64,000 nt of DNA, from assembly GCA_013215145.1 (NCBI GenBank), contig JABSRP010000004.1, positions 49,867 to 113,866 on the forward strand, read 5' to 3'. The DNA is from Pseudobacteriovorax sp. Lineage in GTDB: Bacteria; Bdellovibrionota_B; Oligoflexia; Oligoflexales; Oligoflexaceae. A program made the position numbers and the translations under genes. Shown here in pieces: positions 27,376 through 36,205 of the stretch (positions are counted from its first letter, which is position 1; every line of letters begins with the position of its first letter). The notes beneath the pieces were generated by a model. The model searched no databases, was not told where the DNA came from, and saw nothing but the letters and a program-made list of their open reading frames with translations.

Positions 27376-28164
27376 ATGCTGCGCCTTAGCCTGTTGATGT
27401 TATGTTTTTGCCAGTGGTCTTGCCGGACCGCTCCTCCCGGCCCCAACTATGGTGGGCGCGATCAACTAACCCCGGACTCTGGCACAGGTGGCTCCAATGA
27501 GCGAGTCCCCCCCGGAAGCACCGTACAGCCCGTGGAGAATCCCCTCGTAGAAGACGAGCTATTGATTGCCTTATGCTCGGATCGCCACCCCAGCCGTTCG
27601 AAAGCCGAGGCCCAACTAGCAAGCTACCCTCTCGGTCAGTCTAACAAAACAGTAGCCATGCTATCGGCATCGCAAGAAGCCTGTGTTGCAGGCCTTCTGC
27701 CGGCAGCTTTATTTACCAACTTGAAAACTGGTATCCCAGCTATCGTTTTGGTCGCTCAGGCTATTCAAGAAACGGGTTGGTGTAAGAGTGACCTGGCTCA
27801 AAAGGCCCAAAACTTCCATGGACAGAAGGCTAGCTTTGACAAAAAGCATTTCACATACTGGGACGGGGCCGCAGTTGACCATTCCTCCTCTGAGTCGGAA
27901 ACTGGCGATGGCTCCAATGTGATCGTCAGCACATTTATGAAATTCGATCACTGGGAGTACTCCTTTTATTCGGCAGCAGAAAGGTTCCAGCTTCCTGGTT
28001 CGCCCTACGCGGGATGCCTCGACCGCAAAGACAGTCCCAATGCCTTTTTAAAGTGCATAGGCGCCATTTGGGCAGTAGATCAGAATTATGTGACCCGGGT
28101 GCAGGCCCATTTTTCCTTTTACCTTGAAGATCTGCAGATAACTATGAAAGACTGCAAACTTTGA
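27376..28164 (+). CDS. Glucosaminidase-domain lipoprotein (peptidoglycan hydrolase)
   Basis: A 262-residue protein from ATG 27376, with AGAGGG upstream; the longer TTG start at 27355 is less likely. The signal ends WSC (about Cys17), a non-standard lipobox, followed by a Pro/Gly-rich linker. The domain has IPAIVLVAQAIQETGWCKSD with the catalytic Glu of the FlgJ/LytG glucosaminidase type, QNFHGQKASF, and FMKFDHWEYSF (family pattern F..Y.s...S). It should cut the glycan backbone of peptidoglycan. It is 36 bases upstream of the MoxR-like gene but need not be functionally linked. Confidence 0.75.
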   Translation: MLRLSLLMLCFCQWSCRTAPPGPNYGGRDQLTPDSGTGGSNERVPPGSTVQPVENPLVEDELLIALCSDRHPSRSKAEAQLASYPLGQSNKTVAMLSASQEACVAGLLPAALFTNLKTGIPAIVLVAQAIQETGWCKSDLAQKAQNFHGQKASFDKKHFTYWDGAAVDHSSSESETGDGSNVIVSTFMKFDHWEYSFYSAAERFQLPGSPYAGCLDRKDSPNAFLKCIGAIWAVDQNYVTRVQAHFSFYLEDLQITMKDCKL

Positions 28165-28200
28165 TAAACACGGCTTAGGCCAGAACCAAGAGAGTCACCC

Positions 28201-29082
28201 ATGAGCCAAACCTTTACCGATAGCCAAGAATACGTCGCTTCGCCTGAGCTTACAGAAATCGTCAATATTGCTCTTGATCTGGAAAAACCCCTCATCATTC
28301 GCGGCGAACCGGGCACTGGTAAAACGCTTTTGGCAAAAGCGGCCGCTAACGTCCTTGGTCGAGACTTACTCACATGGCACGTTAAAAGTACCACCAAAGC
28401 CCAAGATGGGCTCTACGTTTACGACACAGTCCAACGCCTGAATGACAGTCGCTTTGGCGATAATGATGTGAGCGATATCAGCCAATACATTAAACTTGGG
28501 CCTTTAGGGCTAGCCTTTCAATCAGAGCAGCCCGTGGTGGTGTTAATTGATGAGGTTGATAAAGCTGATATCGAATTCCCCAATGATCTGCTTCATGAAT
28601 TGGACGCCATGAGTTTTCTAGTCTCTGAGACAGGTAAAACCATTACGGCAAAGCACCGACCTTTGATCATCATCACATCCAATGCCGAAAAAGAACTTCC
28701 CGATGCTTTCTTACGACGTTGTCTGTTTCATTACATCTCCTTCCCTGATAAATCTCTGATGACAGAAATCATCAAAGTCCACTACCCCGATCTTGAAAAA
28801 AATCTGTTGGCTCAGGTTTTAGAGGCCTTTTATGCACTGAGAGATTTCGAAGGTATCAGCAAACCTCCATCTACCAGCGAGCTAATAGATTGGATTAGTG
28901 CCCTAAGAAAAAGCGGGATCGCCCCTAAGCAACTACAAAAATCCATCCCGTTTCTTGGAGTCTTGATAAAAAAGGAAGAAGATCTTAAAGCGCTGCAGCA
29001 GCCCGTTAAAAAACGAGGCTGGTCAGGTGTTTTTAGACTTTTTTTTATTGTTGAAGAACCAAAAAGTTCCGGTATCTCTTAG
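28201..29082 (+). CDS. MoxR-type AAA+ ATPase
   Basis: A 293-residue soluble ATPase with Walker A GEPGTGKT (about residues 36-43), Walker B VVVLIDEVDKAD, sensor-1 IIITSNAEKELPDAF and an arginine finger context (LRRCLFHYI). This is the MoxR/CoxD-like group, which acts as a chaperone in inserting metals or assembling complexes, usually with a VWA-domain partner. The partner is the next gene, whose GTG start lies inside this one (56-base overlap), so the two are translationally coupled. No carbon monoxide dehydrogenase or methanol dehydrogenase genes are nearby, so the client is unknown. Confidence 0.85.
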   Translation: MSQTFTDSQEYVASPELTEIVNIALDLEKPLIIRGEPGTGKTLLAKAAANVLGRDLLTWHVKSTTKAQDGLYVYDTVQRLNDSRFGDNDVSDISQYIKLGPLGLAFQSEQPVVVLIDEVDKADIEFPNDLLHELDAMSFLVSETGKTITAKHRPLIIITSNAEKELPDAFLRRCLFHYISFPDKSLMTEIIKVHYPDLEKNLLAQVLEAFYALRDFEGISKPPSTSELIDWISALRKSGIAPKQLQKSIPFLGVLIKKEEDLKALQQPVKKRGWSGVFRLFFIVEEPKSSGIS

Positions 29083-30217
29083 CGAGTGGCTCACCTTAAT
29101 GTCTGCCTTAGACCGAGGCCATGGCAAGGCCTCCCTGGCTAGTTTCTATAGTTTAGCTCGGACCATATGTATCAAGCATGAGAAGTATTATGATGACTAT
29201 GACCGTTGCTTTGCCCATTTCTTCTATGATGAAGCTTTGGCCAAAAACCCCGATATCGGCGAGGAATTTCATCATTGGCTCAAAACAGCAGAGCTTCCTG
29301 AGTTACCAGAAGAATGGGGTAAAAAAACCTTTCAGACCTGGGATCGCGATAGGCTGCTAGACGAGCTAGAAAAACGCTTGCAGGAACAGAAAGAAAGGCA
29401 CGACGGCGGATCGAAATGGGTTGGTACTGGAGGTACCAGTCCCTTTGGTCATTCCGGCTATCACCCCGAAGGGATTCGCGTCGGCGGCATGTCGCGTCAT
29501 GGTAGAGCCATTCAGGTGGCGGCAAAACGCAAATTTGCAAACTTGAGAAATGATCAGATTCTAGATACCAGGCAGATGAGCCTAGCTTTAAGGCAACTCC
29601 GGGTCCTGGGGCATATCGGAAGTCAAGACGAGTTAAATCTTCCGGAAACCGTAAGGGCTACCAGTCAGGCCGCTGGAGATATCGACCTGGTCTTTCAGGC
29701 TAGCAAGAAAAATACTGTCAAACTCTTGATGCTAAGTGACGTTGGCGGATCCATGACGGCCTTTGCCAAACTCTGTGAAACCCTGTTTAGTGCAGCCTCT
29801 GGTGCCAGTCACTTTAAGGCATTTGCCCACTACTATTTTCATAATTGCCCCTATGAAACTCTATATACCGATATGTCGAGAGAGCAAACTATACCGACCA
29901 AAGACATCCTAAAAACCTACAACAGTGATTGGACAGTCTTTATCGTTGGGGATGCCTACATGAGCCCCTACGAATTGCTCGTTCCGGGCGGCTCCGTGGA
30001 CTATCATCACCACAACGAAATCCCGGGCATCGAGTGGTTAAACATGTTTCGTCGCAGGTTTCCAGCGTCAGCCTGGCTAAACCCCATTCCAAATAACTAC
30101 TGGTATGGTGAATCCATCAGCTTAGTCAGGGATGTCTTTCCCATGTTCCCCCTTACCGTCGAGGGCATCTTTGAGGCAGCCAAGATGCTTAGAAACATCC
30201 AGCAGCGCCGCAAATAA
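29027..30217 (+). CDS. CoxE-type VWA-domain protein
   Basis: A 396-residue protein from GTG 29027, whose start MFLDFFLLLKNQKVPVSLSEWLTL matches the typical CoxE N-terminus, supporting this start despite the 56-base overlap with the ATPase gene. The VWA domain begins LLMLSDVGGSMTAFA; the MIDAS motif reads DVGGS, as often in this family. The middle is Gly-rich (GTGGTSPFGHSGYHPEG), typical of CoxE linkers. It probably works with the MoxR-like ATPase to mature a metalloenzyme or another complex. The client is not visible in this window. Confidence 0.8.
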   Translation: MFLDFFLLLKNQKVPVSLSEWLTLMSALDRGHGKASLASFYSLARTICIKHEKYYDDYDRCFAHFFYDEALAKNPDIGEEFHHWLKTAELPELPEEWGKKTFQTWDRDRLLDELEKRLQEQKERHDGGSKWVGTGGTSPFGHSGYHPEGIRVGGMSRHGRAIQVAAKRKFANLRNDQILDTRQMSLALRQLRVLGHIGSQDELNLPETVRATSQAAGDIDLVFQASKKNTVKLLMLSDVGGSMTAFAKLCETLFSAASGASHFKAFAHYYFHNCPYETLYTDMSREQTIPTKDILKTYNSDWTVFIVGDAYMSPYELLVPGGSVDYHHHNEIPGIEWLNMFRRRFPASAWLNPIPNNYWYGESISLVRDVFPMFPLTVEGIFEAAKMLRNIQQRRK

Positions 30218-30496
30218 ACAAAATCTCATCAGGAAAATACATCATGTCGGCTCGATGTGGCGCCTCCTTGATAATATGCCTTGTCTTGATTGCTGTTAAT
30301 TTATCTAATAATTTCAAATAGAAGGATATCTTGAACCGACCTTCCCTCAAGAACTAGCCCCTAGCGTCGAGTTTAATATAGCCGGTTTGGTTTGCAAATT
30401 GGCGAGGCTTGATAGCCCATAGATTCAAATCAATCGAAAATAATGGGCAATACTACCAGGCTTTCGTCACACTAATGAGTTCTGAGGAAAACTAAG

Positions 30497-31735
30497 ATGA
30501 AACTTATACCATTTCTGCTCGCCGCATCCATGCTTGCTAGCCCTGCCATAGCCACGGAACTGGAGGTGATCCACTGGTGGACATCTGGGGGTGAGGCGAA
30601 ATCTGTGGATTCACTAAAATCCATGTTCAAAAAAACCGGGCACACTTGGAAAGACTCGAAGATCATTGGCGGCGGCGGCGCCAATGCGAATAAAGCTATC
30701 AAGCAGCGTGTCTCAAGCGGCAATGCACCTGGTGTGGTACAACTGAAATCCACATCATTACCTCAGTGGGGTACCCTTGGCGCGTTGCAAGACGTTGACA
30801 AAGCGGCTGCCAACCAAGGCTGGGATAAGATCCTTCCTAAAAAGGTTCTAGAGAGCCTGAAATATAACAACAAGTTCGTTTCCGCTCCGGTCAACGTACA
30901 CCGCATCAACTGGATGTGGATGAGTAAAAAGGTGCTAGATAAGTCCGGCGCCAAGGTCCCTACCAGCATTCCAGAACTGTTTTCGACTCTAGACAAAATC
31001 AAAAAAGCTGGGTTCACACCCATAGCCCACGGTGGTCAACCCTGGCAAGATGCAACGCTTTTTGAAGAGATTCTACTTGGTGTCGGCGGAGCTGACTTAT
31101 ATAACAAAGTTCTCGTTGACCTCGACTCCTCTGCTGCGAAATCGCCAAAAATGCTCGAAGTATTTAAGACACTAAGAAAGATCAGCACCTACTTACCAAA
31201 AGACCGAAAAGGTCTCGACTGGGACAAGGCCACGAAACTTATCATCGATAACAAAGCCGGAATGCAGTTCATGGGTGATTGGGCCAAAGGTGAGTTTATG
31301 ACCAAGAACCTAGTTCCTGGCAAGGACTTCATTTGCGCCCCGGCTCCAGGGACGGATAAAGCCTTCATCTACACCATAGACGCCTTTGCCTTCTTCAAAA
31401 CTAAGGGTGATAAGGCAGTAGCAGCTCAGAACAAGCTTGCCGAAACCATAATGACTAAGGAATTCCAAAACGAATTCAACAAACGAAAAGGGTCGATTCC
31501 GGTACGAACAGATATGGACATGAGCGGTTTTGATAGCTGTGCAAAGCAATCGGCGGACACATTCCGCTCTTCTGATAAAAGCAACACATTGGTACCTAGC
31601 TTCGCTCACGGAAACGCCCAGTCTTCTGATGTGCAGGGACCGATTGTTGAGATCGTTTCAGTTTTCATCAATAGCAACATGTCACCAAAAGAAGGTGTTG
31701 CAAAGTTAGCTGATACACTAGAAGAGTTCGAATAG
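30497..31735 (+). CDS. Periplasmic sugar-binding protein (SBP family 1) paired with a sensor kinase
   Basis: A 412-residue protein with signal MKLIPFLLAASMLASPAIA. The mature start TELEVIHWWTSGGEAKSVDSL and later features (LPQWGTLGALQDVD, VPTSIPELFSTLDKIKKAGFTPIAHGGQPWQ, MQFMGDWAKGEF) are characteristic of CUT1-type glucose/mannose-binding proteins such as GtsA/GltB. GAGG precedes the ATG. No permease or ATPase gene is adjacent: the next gene, 17 bases on, is a membrane kinase with a periplasmic domain. It may therefore act as a sensory ligand carrier rather than in uptake. It could instead serve a transporter encoded elsewhere. Confidence 0.85.
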   Translation: MKLIPFLLAASMLASPAIATELEVIHWWTSGGEAKSVDSLKSMFKKTGHTWKDSKIIGGGGANANKAIKQRVSSGNAPGVVQLKSTSLPQWGTLGALQDVDKAAANQGWDKILPKKVLESLKYNNKFVSAPVNVHRINWMWMSKKVLDKSGAKVPTSIPELFSTLDKIKKAGFTPIAHGGQPWQDATLFEEILLGVGGADLYNKVLVDLDSSAAKSPKMLEVFKTLRKISTYLPKDRKGLDWDKATKLIIDNKAGMQFMGDWAKGEFMTKNLVPGKDFICAPAPGTDKAFIYTIDAFAFFKTKGDKAVAAQNKLAETIMTKEFQNEFNKRKGSIPVRTDMDMSGFDSCAKQSADTFRSSDKSNTLVPSFAHGNAQSSDVQGPIVEIVSVFINSNMSPKEGVAKLADTLEEFE

Positions 31736-31752
31736 AAGGATAGAGATATAAG

Positions 31753-34467
31753 ATGGAACTTCACGGTAAGAAAGTTAGTATATCAAAAAAGGTCTCCATT
31801 GCCCTGTTTTTGAGTATGGTGGTCATTACGATCCTATCCATGCTCATCACCGGCTCTGTGACTACAAATCAGTTCAATGCCAAGGCCAAACAATCGTCTT
31901 TATTGGCCTCACGCATTACCGAGCTTTCTCTCAATCAGTTCATCAACAAAATTGTTAGTGGAATCGATTCCATTAACAATGACAGTGATCTGACCCGTGA
32001 TGTTCTACTTTCTCTCGCCTCACCAAAGCCCAGACGTAAGAATTTTTACAAATACCTTTACCGGATCCATGAGTTTGGTCAGCAGTATAAGCTCAGCCAG
32101 GTTGCTATCTATTTAAAATCTGCGAAAAAAGATCTTATGGTCTACGGCTCCATGGATATCGAGAAGAATCATGTTTTTTCGTACTCTACGAAAAAACCTG
32201 GTGAAAAGATGAAAGAGCTATCGCGGGATGCCTACGGAATCATCGGCACCAAAGATGGCGGTCTTCGCGAGTTCGATTTTAACTTTCCATTGCAGACATC
32301 AGATTTTTCCCAAGATATAACGCTAATTACACAGGACGATCGCTTGTATCTGTCGCTAACATATCCACTCATCAATGAAAAACTTGGACCGGACCAGAAC
32401 GATGGGCAGTTTCTCTATAAAGGCTTGGTATACGGCTACATCAATACCATCATTCCCATGCCAGAAAGTTTCTTAGCTCAACTTGAAGAAGAAACAAAAT
32501 TTCGCATCAGTTTTTTCGATAATCAAAACAATTACCTACTTGGTGTTAATAAAAGCATTAGCCAGGAAGACGGATTTGAATCTTATGGATCAGATGGCGA
32601 AAACTACCTCAACTACGCAACTCCTATCAAGCTTTTTGATAAGAATATAGCAACGATCACAACGTCGATGAAGAAGGCCATCCTCGTCAATGAGATTACG
32701 GGTACCTTAGGTTATATCCTAGCTAGCATCCTAGGCAGTTCGATTGTAGTACTATTTTTCCTCAATCGAAAACTGAATTCGATGATCGTGGTCCCGATTC
32801 AGCTTTTATCGAAAACAGCAAACGATATTGCAGATGGCGCTTTAAATGAGTGGAAGAGCCTCCCAGATCAGGAAAAAAGCACAACGCATACCGAAATTGA
32901 CATCCTTAACAGCTCATTCAAGTTGATGAGTCGTCAGTTGGAGCAGTTGATCAACGAAAAAATAAAAGACATCGAGTCCATGCTGACAAATATTGAGCAG
33001 GGTATCTTCACTATCACAAGCGACTACGAGATCCATCCCGAGTACTCACGATACCTCGAAAAGATTTTTGGCACCGATCAAATCGCCGGTCGAGACTACG
33101 AGGACTTTCTTTTTGAGCAGTCAAATCTTAGTAGCGAACAAAAGTCCACGATTTCCACTGTTATTTTATCTTCCATCAGTAGTGATATGATTGCCTTGAA
33201 AGCAAACGGTCAGCATCTGCTCAAGGAAATAACCATAACTGTCAACAATGAAATCAAAACACTGGAGTTAGATTGGTGCCCTATCGTCAACGATAGTATC
33301 GTTGATAAAATCATGGTGACCGTCCGCGATGTCACTGAACTTAAAAAACTACGCCAAGAGTCCACCAAGAAAGCCGTGGAACTCAATATGATCGAGCAAC
33401 TTGTCAATGTCGACCATAACAAATTTATCGAGATCTACGATCAATCCCTCACTCTGATAAATAGTTGTATTGAGTTAGCAGACAACCTGCAGGGGGATGC
33501 GGAAAATGTCAGAATCATCTTCCGCAATCTTCATACAGCTAAAGGACTACTACGGACCTACGGTTTAAAAATTTCCAGTGCAGAGATTCATCAAATTGAA
33601 GAGGATTTCATCGATATTAAGGAGAATAAGGATAGCAATACCTGCTCTAAAAAACTTGCGTCATTCCGAACATCCCTCGAACAGAGTATCGACACACTCC
33701 ATGCCTACAATCATGTGAATTCGGATGTCCTGAAACGCAGCACCAAAAGGGAGCTGTTGCCAGAGGCTAGCCTCAGTGAAGTTAAAAAGGTCATCGACAA
33801 CTTTTTGGAAGATGCTGACGAGGCGGAAAAATTATTTGGTTGCGTCGAGAGCATCATGAAGCTCGGCAAAGACTCCACGCTTAAAAATCGATTTACTGAC
33901 CTGGTAAAAGGCGTTTCTAAAGGTGCCGAAGGCCTAGGCAAACCACCGCTAGAACTTGTCTATCGCGGTGACGATTTCTCACTGCAGAAAGACAATTGGA
34001 TTATCTTTGATGGCATTTTTGCTCATCTCATCCGTAACTCCCTCGATCACGGGATGGAAACAATCGCCGAGCGAGAGCAACTAGGAAAATCGAAAGTAGG
34101 TAAGATTGAGATGGACGTGGTGATTGACGCCAACTGGCTGACGATTAACATATGCGACGACGGTAAAGGCCTTAATCTCGATTTGCTGCGAGAAAAAGGT
34201 GAATTAGATCCTGAGGCCAGTGATGCTTTGGCGGCAGCTTTAGTATTTGCCCCCAACTTTAGCACGGCTGAAACCGTCACCGATATCTCTGGGCGCGGTG
34301 TGGGTATGGATGCCGTTAGGTCTAATCTTGAGGAGTCTGGCGGTTCTATCGATCTGGAGTTCACAGGCGACGTCAAAGACGGTTTTGTCCCCTTTACCTT
34401 CGTCATCAAATACCCTATGAAGAAACTAGACTTCGTCTCAGAAGAGCAATCCAAAAAAGCTTCGTAG
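31753..34467 (+). CDS. Membrane-anchored CheA-like sensor kinase (sensor, HAMP, PAS-like, HPt, HATPase)
   Basis: A 904-residue protein. Membrane spans are at about residues 16-36 and 320-340, enclosing a periplasmic part of some 280 residues, the size of a double-Cache domain. Next come a HAMP-like segment (VVPIQLLSKTANDIADG), a linker with MLTNIEQGIFTIT, a PAS-like part ending IMVTVRDVTELKKL, then an HPt domain (FRNLHTAKGLLRTYG, phospho-acceptor His594). A CheA-type ATPase ends the protein (HLIRNSLDHGME, CDDGKG, DISGRGVGMDAV). There is no CheW-like domain and no receiver. It is paralogous to the kinase at 37843-40430. Its response-regulator partner is not in the window. Confidence 0.85.
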   Translation: MELHGKKVSISKKVSIALFLSMVVITILSMLITGSVTTNQFNAKAKQSSLLASRITELSLNQFINKIVSGIDSINNDSDLTRDVLLSLASPKPRRKNFYKYLYRIHEFGQQYKLSQVAIYLKSAKKDLMVYGSMDIEKNHVFSYSTKKPGEKMKELSRDAYGIIGTKDGGLREFDFNFPLQTSDFSQDITLITQDDRLYLSLTYPLINEKLGPDQNDGQFLYKGLVYGYINTIIPMPESFLAQLEEETKFRISFFDNQNNYLLGVNKSISQEDGFESYGSDGENYLNYATPIKLFDKNIATITTSMKKAILVNEITGTLGYILASILGSSIVVLFFLNRKLNSMIVVPIQLLSKTANDIADGALNEWKSLPDQEKSTTHTEIDILNSSFKLMSRQLEQLINEKIKDIESMLTNIEQGIFTITSDYEIHPEYSRYLEKIFGTDQIAGRDYEDFLFEQSNLSSEQKSTISTVILSSISSDMIALKANGQHLLKEITITVNNEIKTLELDWCPIVNDSIVDKIMVTVRDVTELKKLRQESTKKAVELNMIEQLVNVDHNKFIEIYDQSLTLINSCIELADNLQGDAENVRIIFRNLHTAKGLLRTYGLKISSAEIHQIEEDFIDIKENKDSNTCSKKLASFRTSLEQSIDTLHAYNHVNSDVLKRSTKRELLPEASLSEVKKVIDNFLEDADEAEKLFGCVESIMKLGKDSTLKNRFTDLVKGVSKGAEGLGKPPLELVYRGDDFSLQKDNWIIFDGIFAHLIRNSLDHGMETIAEREQLGKSKVGKIEMDVVIDANWLTINICDDGKGLNLDLLREKGELDPEASDALAAALVFAPNFSTAETVTDISGRGVGMDAVRSNLEESGGSIDLEFTGDVKDGFVPFTFVIKYPMKKLDFVSEEQSKKAS

Positions 34468-34469
34468 AT

Positions 34470-34499
34470 AAAAAAAACTCCCAGGCGCGATGCTGGGAG
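34470..34499 (-). terminator. Terminator of the minus-strand collagen-like operon
   Basis: A 7-bp stem CTCCCAG (34478-34484) with CTGGGAG (34493-34499). Read on the minus strand it is followed by eight T residues. It ends transcription coming from 37537-34533. No T tract follows it on the plus strand, so it is not obviously the kinase terminator. Confidence 0.8.
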
Positions 34500-34532
34500 C
34501 TCATAAGGTAACTCATCTTAAAGTTTAGAATC

Positions 34533-35180
34533 TTAACGAAGTCTGCTCGGCCTTCTAGGCCTTCGCGTTTCACATCGTTTCCAAACAATTCCATAATTCT
34601 GTTCGAGGGCAGCACCGTCTATAGAGTCCAAGACTAGCAATGCCGAAGTATCTTCGTACTCCGCCCTAGTGGTAATGGCCGTGTGCATTCTCAAAGAGAT
34701 ATCGCGACCTCGCAGACCACAGGGGGAGAAAGCCACTCGACCAGCAAGGACCTCTTCTCTAACGAAGACATCATCCGTCTACGGACCATAGAATTCTGTG
34801 GTAGCAAATTCGTAGCGACTGCGCCCAAAGCTAAAACCAGAGCTGATGGTGGCCGAAGCACCTTCAAAGAGGTCGACATATCCCCTGGTATCCCAAGAAA
34901 AGATCCCGAAACTCCAGCCTTCAGGCACGCTCACCCGCAAATTAATCCGACAGAAAACCCTGTTATAGTCGGGAGCATCGAAGGAATAAGCCTCAGTAAA
35001 CAACTCATCAAAGACGAGCGTTAAGGCTTCGCCATCGAGAGAAAAGGTTGTGGCCGTGCGATCAGGCAAACAACCTGATCCAAGGGCAGACACACTTTTC
35101 AGTACGACTTGATCTGGCGTAGCACTTCCGAGAGGGGCTAGCGCAAACGCTCCCATAAGGAAACCGATTAGTTTTTTCAT
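34533..35180 (-). pseudogene. DUF4360-like secreted protein interrupted by an in-frame TAG
   Basis: Starts at ATG 35180 behind AGGGGGGG. A signal peptide (MKKLIGFLMGAFALAPLGSA) is followed by DQVVLKSVSALGSGCLPDRTA, the start of a DUF4360-like domain. The frame stops at TAG (34779-34781), codon 134 of 216. The same frame then continues without another stop to 34533, and the continuation (VAFSPCGLRGRDISLRMHTAIT, LLVLDSIDGAALEQNYGIVW) is recognisably the rest of the domain. A Tyr codon is usual near this point, so TAC to TAG is the simplest change. The first 133 residues may still be made. Readthrough is possible but there is no supporting motif. Confidence 0.75.
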
Positions 35181-35191
35181 GATCCCCCCCC

Positions 35192-36199
35192 TTAAGGCCG
35201 ACGAAAGTACGATAAGTTGATCGAACCATTCAGATCGATATCTGTCTTCGTACAGCTGTTCGGTCTGCGAACAAGGGTTACATCTGCCCAACCAGAATCC
35301 GTCGGTAACTCTGTCACGTAGATAGCTTGCCCAGCGTTAATGGTACAGCGACCAGAACCATTGGGAAGGTAACTTGTGGTACGATTCGCAATCAGACGAA
35401 TACCAACACCGGGAGTCACTACTGGCTTATCACTATCAGGAATCTTCGGTTCTGGATTCTCTGGTTCGTTAGGATCGTTAGGAATCGGTCTCGGCACAGG
35501 CCTTGGTCGTTCGCTAGGTGGAGGGTTTGCTAGAACTTGTCGACAGTCTCGTAGCCTTGGAGTGACGTTAAACGTCAGATCCGAACTATCGAAATTCAAA
35601 ACAATCGCATCGAAGGCTGATCTTTTTTGACCTGAAAGCGCGACTTCGAATTGAAACCGTGTTCTTAGAGGCCGTCTTTGCGAGGCTAGACACTGAGAGT
35701 AAAGATCTTTGTAACTGAAATTATGCTGAGAGTCCCAGCCCGCCAACGGGCTATCAATAAACCGATCCCTTGGAAGTTTGACGTTCAAGGACTGCAGTGC
35801 TATCCGATCGTGAAACATCAGAGCTCTAGTCTCGATACTTCCCGATGCCCCTTCTGTTTTGTAAATACCGGCTAATACAGTTTGATCAAGGTTCTCGATA
35901 GCTTTCCCGCGAGGAATCGTCAAATCGATGGTTATGGTACAGCCTTGACGTTCGCTTAGGCTAGCCCCTTGGTTAGTAGACGAATCGAGATCTAATCCAA
36001 AATCAAAGAATATCAAGGAAGCCGTATTATCAAATGGATCGAAGTATACGTTGGATCCAAAGGTATCATTCGGATTGTAGTAACAAGGGTTGATACCGGT
36101 TCCTCTAACGCGGGGCTCACCCCAGCGTAAATCGTTTGCCGAAGCAGTGGCTGCCAAACCGGAAAGCAGCATAGCCCCAATCATTAGGTTGTGTTTCAT
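35192..36199 (-). CDS. Secreted protein with a DUF4360-like part and an SH3b-like C-terminal domain
   Basis: A 335-residue protein with signal MKHNLMIGAMLLSGLAATASA. The N-terminal 210 residues resemble DUF4360 in their pattern (WGEPRVRGTGINPC, CTITIDLTIPRGKA, ALSGQKRSAFDAIVLNFDSSDL). A Pro-rich linker (ERPRPVPRPIPNDPNEPENP) leads to a C-terminal SH3b-like domain (IRLIANRTTSYLPNGSGR, IYVTELPTDSGWADVTLV). GAGG lies before the ATG. It sits six bases after the collagen-like gene and 11 bases before the next DUF4360-like gene, so all three share a transcript. SH3b domains often bind cell wall; the role of the rest is unknown. Confidence 0.65.
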   Translation of the reverse strand: MKHNLMIGAMLLSGLAATASANDLRWGEPRVRGTGINPCYYNPNDTFGSNVYFDPFDNTASLIFFDFGLDLDSSTNQGASLSERQGCTITIDLTIPRGKAIENLDQTVLAGIYKTEGASGSIETRALMFHDRIALQSLNVKLPRDRFIDSPLAGWDSQHNFSYKDLYSQCLASQRRPLRTRFQFEVALSGQKRSAFDAIVLNFDSSDLTFNVTPRLRDCRQVLANPPPSERPRPVPRPIPNDPNEPENPEPKIPDSDKPVVTPGVGIRLIANRTTSYLPNGSGRCTINAGQAIYVTELPTDSGWADVTLVRRPNSCTKTDIDLNGSINLSYFRRP

Positions 36200-36205
36200 A
36201 TCTGC

